Source: Confluentibacter lentus (GTDB lineage Bacteria; Bacteroidota; Bacteroidia; Flavobacteriales; Flavobacteriaceae). Taken from it: a stretch of 64,000 nucleotides of DNA. Made by a program: the position numbers and the translations under genes. The notes below the pieces were generated by a model that worked only from the letters and a program-made list of their open reading frames with translations, had not been told where the DNA came from and made no database searches. The DNA lies in assembly GCF_002806995.1 (NCBI RefSeq), contig NZ_NIHE01000001.1, positions 806,001 through 870,000 of the forward strand, read 5' to 3'. Positions 33,791-41,644 of the stretch are shown in pieces (positions within the stretch are counted from its first letter, which is position 1; each line of letters starts with the position of its first letter).

Positions 33791-34699
33791 TTAATCAACA
33801 GTCACTAATTTAATCTCACTTTCCGTTGGGAAATCTTCAGGCACTTTATAGGTTGTTTTGCCAGTAGCCAACCATTCCGTTGCCCTAATCAATGTGGTTT
33901 GAAACCCTATGCATCTGTAACTAACGGGATAGGTTTCGCCTCGCCATAAATGCCCCATGCTGGAATTATAAACCTGGCCTTTTCCATACGCTACTACCCA
34001 TTCCACGGGCCAATTAATAGTCGTTTCTTTTTCAGTAGCATAAGATAAAACGGTCAGGTTTTTGGCAGGGCCTCGGGCATATTTATAAAGTTCCATATCG
34101 GGTGTTTTCCATGCTTTTGGAAAACCATCATTTATGGGGTGGTTGTTAAGAATATGAATGACTTCATCGTTTCTTGGGCCGTGGTACGTCCCTTTGCCTT
34201 CACCTATGGGGATTTCTTTTATTTCACCATCATCAGCTACTCGAAGCGCAACGCCTTCTGCCGGAGATCGCCAGCCCAAGCCAATCATCTCGTTATAGGC
34301 ATCCCAATGCGGAAACGCATTATTGGCAGAATGAAGCACATACAAGCCGCCGCCCGATGCCACATAGCTTTCAAGACGTTCTTCAACCCTTTTTGGCCAT
34401 TTTGTGTTTTTCATATCAATGTTGTTGGTGTTTTGAATAACCACGGCATAGTTTTCAAAGGCAGGATTCCATGTGTCCCAAGTAGCATAGTCAGGTCGTA
34501 AAGGTGCTGTTGAAACACTGACATTAAATAAGCCTGTTTTTTCTAGAATGGATGTAACCACCAACGTAGTTTGTTTCCAGTCGTGATTACTAAAACCATC
34601 AATGATGAGTACCTCTATTTTATCTGGTTTTGATTGACCAAAAGCAAACAGATTAATAAATACCAAACAAGTAATTACAGCAAATTTAATATTCTTCAT
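33791..34699 (-). CDS. ThuA domain secreted protein
   Basis: ThuA-like glutamine-amidotransferase-fold protein linked in other bacteria to disaccharide or keto-sugar metabolism; its reaction here is unknown. The 302 residues have a signal peptide (to FAFGQ), then the ThuA fold: VLIIDGFSNHDWKQTT, YVASGGGLYVLHSANNAFPHW, a DEVIHILNNHPINDGFP segment typical of the family and a PVEWVVAYGKGQVYNSSMGH segment near the end. It is first in a leftward group with the SDR and glycosidase-like genes, and has its own -7 element. Confidence 0.88.
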   Translation of the reverse strand: MKNIKFAVITCLVFINLFAFGQSKPDKIEVLIIDGFSNHDWKQTTLVVTSILEKTGLFNVSVSTAPLRPDYATWDTWNPAFENYAVVIQNTNNIDMKNTKWPKRVEERLESYVASGGGLYVLHSANNAFPHWDAYNEMIGLGWRSPAEGVALRVADDGEIKEIPIGEGKGTYHGPRNDEVIHILNNHPINDGFPKAWKTPDMELYKYARGPAKNLTVLSYATEKETTINWPVEWVVAYGKGQVYNSSMGHLWRGETYPVSYRCIGFQTTLIRATEWLATGKTTYKVPEDFPTESEIKLVTVD

Positions 34700-34734
34700 G
34701 GATTATTTAATTTAATGACAAACGAAAGATAGTG

Positions 34735-34742
34735 CAAATTTA
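34735..34742 (-). promoter_or_regulatory. Predicted -7 element of the ThuA gene
   Basis: Reads TAAATTTG on the minus strand, an exact TAnnTTTG match 36 bases before the ThuA ATG. It abuts the T-tract of the preceding terminator. Confidence 0.45.
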
Positions 34743-34746
34743 AAAA

Positions 34747-34763
34747 CCCTCTTATTAGGAGGG
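34747..34763 (-). terminator. Terminator after the M1 peptidase gene
   Basis: CCCTC and GAGGG pair around a 7-nt loop and are followed on the minus strand by TTTTT. Short but well placed, 30 bases after the stop. Confidence 0.55.
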
Positions 34764-34792
34764 CTTTAAATTCATAGAAACTATAATGACAT

Positions 34793-36622
34793 TTACTTTT
34801 TATTATTCTCCTTATTAATATCCGCCATCAAGTTTTTAGGGTCAATCTCCACGCTTTTAACCGTTTTATTGGTTTCGAAACTATAGGTTGGGTAAGCCCA
34901 AGCCCAATTTGGTTGTACGGTGGCACGGGTTGGTTTTTCGCCATGCATCATGCGTAATGGAATATAAAAATCTTCGGTGGTGTCGTCCATATAGGTTATG
35001 GTAACATCTATAGGCATCGGCATTAAACCTATACGTTCCAGCGTTACTGTGTTACCCTCAACAGATTTTACGCCATAATCGATGGTGTTGGTGGTTTGGC
35101 CAAAATCGGTTAAATACCAATCCAACTCCAATCCAGATACTTTTTCTGCCACGCGAATAAAATTGTTGGGGTTTGGGTGTTTAAAAGCCCATTCTTTAAA
35201 ATAGGTTTTAATGGTTTCTTGTAAAGCGTCATCGCCCATAATATAGCCCAACTGCGCTAAAAACACGGCACCTTTGTAATACGATGCTAAACTGTAAGCA
35301 GCATTAATGGCGTACCTATCAGCCTGTGTGGTTAAAGGGTGCTCTCTTCCAGATTTCGCTAGATAGATGTATTTGTCATAAACATCTTCTAGGGGGTTTT
35401 GTTTCCCTTCATTAAAAATGGTATTTACGGCATTATATTCTACATAGGTGGCAAAACCCTCGTCCATCCAAGGGTGTTTAGCTTCGTTGGTTGCCAGTAA
35501 AAACTGAAACCAGGTATGTGCCATTTCATGCGATATGACATCTTTAGCGATACCTTCATAAGTGCCTTCCCCCAAAAGAAGGGTACACATGGCATATTCC
35601 ATACCGCCATCACCACCTTGGATGATGGAATATTGTTTATAAGGATAATTGCCAATATGCTCACTGTAATATTGCATAAACTCTGCCGCTTTGGGTTGTA
35701 TTTTTTTCCAATTGTCCAAATTACTTTGGGGCATGGTATTTTTATAAAAAAAGTGAAGCATGGGTCCGTTTGGAACTTGAAAGGTGTCGTGTGCATAATC
35801 AGGGTCGGCTGCCCATGTAAAGTCGTGTACATTAGGTGCTAAAAAATGCCACGTGAGTTTATCGGTTTTTGGGACATTTAACTTACCGATTTCGTAACCG
35901 TGACCGATTTCGTTGGGGTTTTGTAAATAACCCGTACCACCTATAGTATAATGTTTATCGATGGTTATTTTTACATCAAAATCGCCCCAAACACCATAAA
36001 ATTCGCGAGCGATATACGGGTCGGTATGCCAACCATCCACATCATACTCCGCTAATTTAGGATACCATTGCGCCATCGATAAGGCAACACCTTCCGAATT
36101 GTTTCTACCCGAACGCCGTATTTGTAAGGGGACTTGGGCATCAAAAAGCATATCGAACGAGACTTTTTCTCCGGGCTGTATAGGTTTAGCTAAAGTCACT
36201 TCTAAAATGGTTCCAACGGTTTTATGCGTAATATCTGTACCATTTTGTTTTAAGGAATTGACTTTAATATAGCCAATCTCGTTGGGTTGTAACTTGCTAA
36301 TGCGATCCTTAACCCTACGGTCTGGGTCTGGAATCGTTCTGGAACGCACATCCATTTCGCTACCCGGTTGAAAGGCGTTAAAATATAAATGGTAAAACAC
36401 CCGATGTAGCACATCGGGTGAATTATTGGTATAAACTAACTGTTGTTTTCCTTTGTATTGATAGGTGTTTACATCCATATCAATCTCCATTTTATAATCT
36501 ACATGTTGCTGCCAATAGTAAGGGTTTGAAGAAACCAAAACTTTTGATGGGGATTGTGAAGTTCCTTTACATGAAATGAATAAAATGGTTAAGCATAAAG
36601 TATATAAAAATATTCTCTTCAT
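34793..36622 (-). CDS. M1 family metallopeptidase lipoprotein
   Basis: Zinc aminopeptidase-like enzyme attached to the envelope. The 609 residues have a lipoprotein signal (LFISC, Cys18), an N-terminal beta domain (FYHLYFNAFQPGSEMD), the exopeptidase-type motif GGMEYAM at about 339-345, and the zinc site HEMAH (His365, Glu366, His369) with Glu388 in WMDEGFATYVEY. It lies 13 bases after the subtilase gene; MBL hydrolase, subtilase and this gene probably form one transcript. A perfect 10-bp hairpin lies in the coding sequence at 36398-36420. Confidence 0.93.
   Translation of the reverse strand: MKRIFLYTLCLTILFISCKGTSQSPSKVLVSSNPYYWQQHVDYKMEIDMDVNTYQYKGKQQLVYTNNSPDVLHRVFYHLYFNAFQPGSEMDVRSRTIPDPDRRVKDRISKLQPNEIGYIKVNSLKQNGTDITHKTVGTILEVTLAKPIQPGEKVSFDMLFDAQVPLQIRRSGRNNSEGVALSMAQWYPKLAEYDVDGWHTDPYIAREFYGVWGDFDVKITIDKHYTIGGTGYLQNPNEIGHGYEIGKLNVPKTDKLTWHFLAPNVHDFTWAADPDYAHDTFQVPNGPMLHFFYKNTMPQSNLDNWKKIQPKAAEFMQYYSEHIGNYPYKQYSIIQGGDGGMEYAMCTLLLGEGTYEGIAKDVISHEMAHTWFQFLLATNEAKHPWMDEGFATYVEYNAVNTIFNEGKQNPLEDVYDKYIYLAKSGREHPLTTQADRYAINAAYSLASYYKGAVFLAQLGYIMGDDALQETIKTYFKEWAFKHPNPNNFIRVAEKVSGLELDWYLTDFGQTTNTIDYGVKSVEGNTVTLERIGLMPMPIDVTITYMDDTTEDFYIPLRMMHGEKPTRATVQPNWAWAYPTYSFETNKTVKSVEIDPKNLMADINKENNKK
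36398..36420. repeat. Strong hairpin within the M1 peptidase gene
   Basis: CACCCGATGT-AGC-ACATCGGGTG is a perfect 10-bp inverted repeat with a 3-nt loop, GC-richer than its surroundings, in frame and encoding SPDVLHR. Confidence 0.7.
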
Positions 36623-36635
36623 TAATTAGCTGTTT

Positions 36636-38240
36636 TTATAGCTTCGAAGCCATAATCAACGCATTATAAGCGTTAACCATTTTTCCCGATGAGGTTAAGT
36701 TTGAAAATGGTTTTACATTTTCGGTATCACCACCCACAACAACATTTGCTTTAATTGGTAATCCAGAGTCCATAAGAATCTTTTTAACCTGAGCAGCCGA
36801 TAATTTTGGATAAAGCGAACGAATTAACGCCGCAACGCCCGCAACCGCAGGAGCTGCCATAGAGGTACCACCTTTAGTGTCATACTCGTTTTGTGGCGTA
36901 GTTGAGTATATTTTTGCTCCAGGGGAAAACACATCAACATTAATTTTTCCATAGTTTGAGAAATCGGCAACCATATTGGCACCATATTTTGGCTCTAAAG
37001 CACCCACGGTGATAAACGTATCTGACACTTCTGGACCATTATTAATTTGATCGTTAGGGTATACGTTTTTTTTATCTAAATCTTCGCCTTCATTTCCAGC
37101 CGCTTTTACAATTAAAACATCATGTTTTCCTGCATAGGCAATGGCTTCCCTTACCCAATCACTGTGAGGTGAATAGTATTTACCAAAACTTCCGTTAATA
37201 ACTTTAGCACCGTTATCAACGGCATAGCGAATGGCTAGGGCAATATCTTTGTCGTATTCGTCTCCATTAGGAACGGCACGAACGGACATGATTTTTACAT
37301 TATTGGCAACACCGTTAGCACCTTTGCCATTGTTGCGTTCAGCAGCTATAATACCCGCAACGTGCGTACCATGGCTTTCGTCTTTTTTACTTGGTTTTAC
37401 ATTACCATTGCCATAGTATTTTGTGGACATATCGTCTGGATTGTCTCCATTTAAACGGCCTTTAAAGGTTAGATTTAAATTATAGTTTAGGCGATCATTA
37501 AATTGCTCGATACCTTCGTTTAGTTGTTTTTTAAATTCTGTAACGCTGCCACTATCTAAACTATATACATATTTTATAAGCCCAACTGCTTGTTGCAGTT
37601 TTTCGTTTTCGGCTTTTATAGCATTAACATCGTCTTGCGTGTATTCCTTTTTGTTCAAATGTGTTGAAACAATGTCGTCCGCAGCAATTAATTGTTGTAA
37701 AAACTGTTCGTAATTGGTTTTAAGCCCTGTATATTTTTCATATTCCTCATCATACTCGGCTTTTGCCCTAGCATAATCAGGATTGTTGGTGTCATTACTA
37801 GCTAGAATACGCACAAACTCCAATTGTTCATTATAGGCATCTCCTAAAAAATTCCAGCCATGTATGTCGTCTACATAGCCATTTTTGTCATCATCAATCC
37901 CATTATTTGGAATTTCTTTTGGATTGGTCCATATAACACCATCCAAATCTTCATGGTCCGTATCAATACCTGTATCAATCACAGCTACGATAACCGTTTG
38001 TCCCTTGTTGTTTTTAATAATCTCCTGATAGGCTTTATCAACGCTCATGCCTGGTATGGTATCTTTAACCAAATCTAAATGTCCCCAGGTTTGTTTTTCC
38101 TTTTCTGTTAAAGCCGACACCTTTAATGGTGAAGAATCGATATTTTCTATAGGTGTTGATATTATTGGCGCGGTACTTCCACAGCCATAAAATAATACGG
38201 CCGCCAAAGCCGCTACTGATAATGATTTAAATCTGTTCAT
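36636..38240 (-). CDS. S8 subtilisin-like serine protease lipoprotein
   Basis: Envelope-attached serine protease. The 534 residues have a lipoprotein signal (FYGC, Cys20) and the full catalytic triad: Asp89 in VAVIDTGID, His290 in SHGTHVAG, and Ser460 in GGTSMAAP, with the oxyanion Asn in KAAGNEGE. Between Asp and His there are about 200 residues instead of the usual 30-60; 135-260 is a lysine/glutamate-rich helical insertion. Flavobacterial homologues share this design as far as I know. It is 30 bases after the MBL-fold gene and 13 before the M1 peptidase gene. Confidence 0.94.
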   Translation of the reverse strand: MNRFKSLSVAALAAVLFYGCGSTAPIISTPIENIDSSPLKVSALTEKEKQTWGHLDLVKDTIPGMSVDKAYQEIIKNNKGQTVIVAVIDTGIDTDHEDLDGVIWTNPKEIPNNGIDDDKNGYVDDIHGWNFLGDAYNEQLEFVRILASNDTNNPDYARAKAEYDEEYEKYTGLKTNYEQFLQQLIAADDIVSTHLNKKEYTQDDVNAIKAENEKLQQAVGLIKYVYSLDSGSVTEFKKQLNEGIEQFNDRLNYNLNLTFKGRLNGDNPDDMSTKYYGNGNVKPSKKDESHGTHVAGIIAAERNNGKGANGVANNVKIMSVRAVPNGDEYDKDIALAIRYAVDNGAKVINGSFGKYYSPHSDWVREAIAYAGKHDVLIVKAAGNEGEDLDKKNVYPNDQINNGPEVSDTFITVGALEPKYGANMVADFSNYGKINVDVFSPGAKIYSTTPQNEYDTKGGTSMAAPAVAGVAALIRSLYPKLSAAQVKKILMDSGLPIKANVVVGGDTENVKPFSNLTSSGKMVNAYNALIMASKL

Positions 38241-38270
38241 TTTTATGTATTTGAATTAGTCTATTGTTTG

Positions 38271-39131
38271 TTAACCGAAAACCTCTTGGGATGTATATAT
38301 CTCATTTAATCTTACGCCTTTTTCGGTATGTTTTACAGTTATTATGTGGTTGTTAGCGTCATGTTCTAAAAATAGATAATAATTATTATCTGCCGCTATA
38401 TTAAGAAATTTTTCTTTCTCGTTTAAGGTTAATAGAGGCCTTGTGTCGTAACCCATAACAAATGGTAATGGCAAATGTCCCACAGTTGGCAATAAATCGG
38501 CCATAAAAGCAATGGTTTTGTCTTTGTAATGAATCATGGGAATCATTTGTTTTTCAGTATGTCCGTTAGCAAAAAAAATATCAAAACCCAACTCTCCATT
38601 TTTAAGCAAATCATCTTCAGGAAGCGTTAAAAACTTTAATTGTCCGCTAGCTTCTATAGGCAAAATATTTTCCTCTAAAAACGATGCCTTTTCGCGTTTA
38701 TTGGGTTGGGTTGCCCATGCCCAATGGTTTTTATTGCTCCAAAAATGGGCATTTTTAAAGGCGGTCTCATAACCCGAATGGTTTTTGTTCCAATCTATGG
38801 CACCCCCACAGTGGTCGAAATGAAGATGCGTTAAAAACACATCAGTTATATCGTCATGATGAAAACCATGTTTTTTTAAGGAATTATCCAAAGAATCATC
38901 ACCCCATAAATAATAATACCCAAAAAATTTATCAGATTGTTTATTGCCCATTCCAGTATCAATCAATATAAGTCTGTTGCCATCTTCAATAAGCAAGCAT
39001 CTGGCGGTAAGATCTATCATATTATTGGCATCTGAAGGATTGGTTTGTTGCCAAATGGATTTTGGAACCACACCAAACATGGCACCACCATCTAACTTAA
39101 AATTTCCAGAATTTATGGAATATAACTGCAT
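38271..39131 (-). CDS. MBL-fold metallo-hydrolase
   Basis: Metallo-beta-lactamase-fold hydrolase of unknown substrate, probably cytoplasmic. The 286 residues contain LIDTGMGNKQSD, the zinc-binding HLHFDHCGG, further ligands in NGHTEKQMIPMI and a later FLEHDANNH. The arrangement is that of quorum-quenching-type or general MBL hydrolases, but no specific activity can be assigned. There is no signal peptide. It heads the leftward group with the subtilase and M1 peptidase genes and is divergent from the ion-transport island. Confidence 0.88.
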   Translation of the reverse strand: MQLYSINSGNFKLDGGAMFGVVPKSIWQQTNPSDANNMIDLTARCLLIEDGNRLILIDTGMGNKQSDKFFGYYYLWGDDSLDNSLKKHGFHHDDITDVFLTHLHFDHCGGAIDWNKNHSGYETAFKNAHFWSNKNHWAWATQPNKREKASFLEENILPIEASGQLKFLTLPEDDLLKNGELGFDIFFANGHTEKQMIPMIHYKDKTIAFMADLLPTVGHLPLPFVMGYDTRPLLTLNEKEKFLNIAADNNYYLFLEHDANNHIITVKHTEKGVRLNEIYTSQEVFG

Positions 39132-39276
39132 TAGGGATTAAAATATTTTGCAAATTAGTAAAACGGTTAAAATAAGCGCAAATTCTTAAACTTTATTAGT
39201 TGTTTTTTAACAGTTTTAAACAGCAGTAGTTTGTTGATTGCGAATTATTGCCCTATTTTTATAACAAATTCCACCG

Positions 39277-39624
39277 ATGAAGTTTTTACCACTATCCCCA
39301 ATGAAAATAACTAAGATGAAAATTTTACAATTTGGGCGTGATTTTAAACCAGATGATGAAATTATTCTTAGAGATTATCTAGCCATAGAACGAACGCGCT
39401 TGGCTAACGAACGCACTTTACTATCATATATTAGGTCATCGCTTTATCTCATTTTGGGGGGTATTGCCTTTTTACAGCTGGAAGGTTTTTCAAATATTAA
39501 ATACTTAGGATTATTATCACTTTTATTAAGTGTTATTTTTTTAGTTGTTGGAGTTTACAGATTTATGCTTTTAAAGAAAAGCTTAAAGAATTTATATTAT
39601 AAAAAGGAACACAAGGATGAATGA
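39277..39624 (+). CDS. DUF202 small membrane protein
   Basis: Function unknown. The family core is clear: LRDYLAIERTRLANERTLLSYIRSSLYLILGGIAF, then a second membrane helix and a short cytoplasmic tail (115 residues from the ATG at 39277). In-frame ATGs at 39301 and 39316 are equally possible starts, as the conserved part begins after the third. Its last eight bases overlap the next gene, so it is coupled with the CPA2 antiporter and probably belongs functionally with it. Confidence 0.85.
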   Translation: MKFLPLSPMKITKMKILQFGRDFKPDDEIILRDYLAIERTRLANERTLLSYIRSSLYLILGGIAFLQLEGFSNIKYLGLLSLLLSVIFLVVGVYRFMLLKKSLKNLYYKKEHKDE

Positions 39625-41638
39625 TTTTATAAATCACCTATTAGCCGAATTTGAATTGCCGCTTGGTAATCCAGTTTTAATTTTTTCTCTTATTTTATTT
39701 ATCATTCTTTTAGCACCTATTTTGCTAAAAAAAATTAAAATACCAGGAATTATTGGATTGATTATTTCCGGAATAGTTATTGGTCCTGAAGGATTTAATC
39801 TTTTGGAAAAGTCACTTTTTGTTGATGTGTTTTCTACCATAGGCTTGCTTTATATCATGTTTATTGCAGGTTTAGAACTCGATTTAAATGAGTTTAAAGC
39901 CAATAAAAACAAGAGCCTTTTATTTGGCTTATTTACTTTCATAATACCCTTTGGAATTGGCTATCCTGTTTGTTATTATATTTTAGGTTATGGTGGCAAC
40001 CCAAGTTTTTTAACGGCTAGTATGTTTGCAACCCATACTTTGGTGACCTATCCTATAGTAAGCAAGTTAGGTATTTCAAAAAATCAAACAGTAGCTATTA
40101 CTGTTGGCGGAACCATTTTAACAGATACGGCTGTATTGATGATTTTAGCAATAATCATGGGGTCACACAATGGCGGATTGACACAGGAGTTTTGGATTCG
40201 GTTAGGTGTATCGTTAACCATTTTTTCAGTCATTATGTTTTATGTGATTCCCAAAATTGCCAAATGGTTTTTCAGAAAATTGGAGAGCGAAAAACATTCA
40301 CATTATATTTTTGTGTTATCGGTTGTTTTTTTTGCAGCCTTCTTGGCTGAAATTTCAGGGTTAGAACCTATTATAGGGGCATTTATAGCAGGTCTGGCTT
40401 TAAATAGGTTAATACCACATTCATCTGTATTGATGAACCGTATTGAGTTTATTGGTAATTCCCTCTTTATTCCGTTCTTTTTAATAAGTGTAGGCATGTT
40501 GGTAAATGTTAATGTTATTTTAAGCGGACCAACAGCATTAATTATAGCAGGAACTTTATCTGTGGTTGCATTAGCAGGAAAATGGTTTGCCGCTCTTTTT
40601 GCACAACTCGTTTTTAAGTATAATAGCATCCAGCGACAATTGATATTTGGTCTAAGCAGCTCACATGCAGCGGCAACTCTAGCCGTTATTCTTGTTGGAT
40701 ATAAAGCGGGTATTTTAGATGAGAATATTTTAAACGGCACCATAATTCTAATTCTAATTACTTGCATTGTAGCTTCTTTTGCTACGGAACAAGCGGCTAA
40801 AAAAATGGCAATATTAATAGCTGATGAGGTGGAGGAAGTTCAAAGCACTGTTTTTAAAAGTGAGCGTATTTTGATACCGATTGCAAATCCGGAAAATATG
40901 CCTACGATTTTGGATTTTGCCGTATATATTAAAGACAGAAAATCAAATAATCCAATCATAATTTTAACCGTTGTTCCTAATAATGTAGAAGCGAGAAAGA
41001 ATATTGCTAAAGCCAAAAAAAATCTGGAAAATACGATAAAAGACCTTGCAGCATCAGAAACAAAGGCCGAAGTTATAGCTACTATAGATTACAACATTTC
41101 AAGTGGTATTTCTAGAACGGCGCGTGAGATTTCTGCAGACATCATCATTTTAGGTTGGCCACAAAAAACAGGTTTTTTTGACAAGCTGATGGGAGATAAA
41201 ATGGAGAGTATTATAGATAATACCGAAAAAACGCTCTTTATTTCAGATTTTGAAAATCCACTGATAAATCACAAACGCATATTTGCTATTGTGCCACCAA
41301 GAGCAGAAAATGAGGAAAGTTTTACAAGTTGGGTGTTCAAATTATCAAAATTGGCAAATGAGTTAAGTGTCCCTTTTCACATGAATTGTAATAATGAAAC
41401 AAAACAGGCCTTAGTAAAACTTGCGAAAATTAATAAAACAATCCCATTAATTATTTTTTCAGAATTTACTGATTGGGATGATTTTTTTGTGCTTTCTAAA
41501 GATATCAACAGTACCGATTTGATAGTGCTTGTTTCCGCAAGAAAAGGAAGCGTGTCCTATTTTAACCAACTTGATAAATTGCCTTCAAAACTTGAAAAAC
41601 AGTTTCCTTTAGTTAGTAAAATTATTGTTTATCCGTAG
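39617..41638 (+). CDS. CPA2-type cation:proton antiporter with C-terminal universal-stress-like domains
   Basis: Inner-membrane Na+ or K+/H+ antiporter. The 673 residues begin with about 12 membrane segments in the Na_H_Exchanger pattern (PILLKKIKIPGIIGLIISGIVIGP ; LYIMFIAGLELDL ; AFIAGLALNRLIP), to about residue 395. A cytoplasmic part of some 280 residues follows with SERILIPIANPENMPTILDFAVYI and ADIIILGWPQKTGFFDKLMG, resembling universal-stress-protein folds. It overlaps the DUF202 gene by eight bases and is six bases ahead of the SLC13 gene: one operon. Ion specificity cannot be read from sequence. Confidence 0.9.
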   Translation: MNDFINHLLAEFELPLGNPVLIFSLILFIILLAPILLKKIKIPGIIGLIISGIVIGPEGFNLLEKSLFVDVFSTIGLLYIMFIAGLELDLNEFKANKNKSLLFGLFTFIIPFGIGYPVCYYILGYGGNPSFLTASMFATHTLVTYPIVSKLGISKNQTVAITVGGTILTDTAVLMILAIIMGSHNGGLTQEFWIRLGVSLTIFSVIMFYVIPKIAKWFFRKLESEKHSHYIFVLSVVFFAAFLAEISGLEPIIGAFIAGLALNRLIPHSSVLMNRIEFIGNSLFIPFFLISVGMLVNVNVILSGPTALIIAGTLSVVALAGKWFAALFAQLVFKYNSIQRQLIFGLSSSHAAATLAVILVGYKAGILDENILNGTIILILITCIVASFATEQAAKKMAILIADEVEEVQSTVFKSERILIPIANPENMPTILDFAVYIKDRKSNNPIIILTVVPNNVEARKNIAKAKKNLENTIKDLAASETKAEVIATIDYNISSGISRTAREISADIIILGWPQKTGFFDKLMGDKMESIIDNTEKTLFISDFENPLINHKRIFAIVPPRAENEESFTSWVFKLSKLANELSVPFHMNCNNETKQALVKLAKINKTIPLIIFSEFTDWDDFFVLSKDINSTDLIVLVSARKGSVSYFNQLDKLPSKLEKQFPLVSKIIVYP

Positions 41639-41644
41639 ATTATT

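Noticed and set aside
34139-34501. 120-residue plus-strand frame opposite the ThuA gene
   Set aside because: Shadow of the ThuA coding sequence; no family features.
40303-40767. 154-residue minus-strand frame opposite the CPA2 antiporter
   Set aside because: Shadow of a membrane-protein gene; composition is typical of antisense translation.
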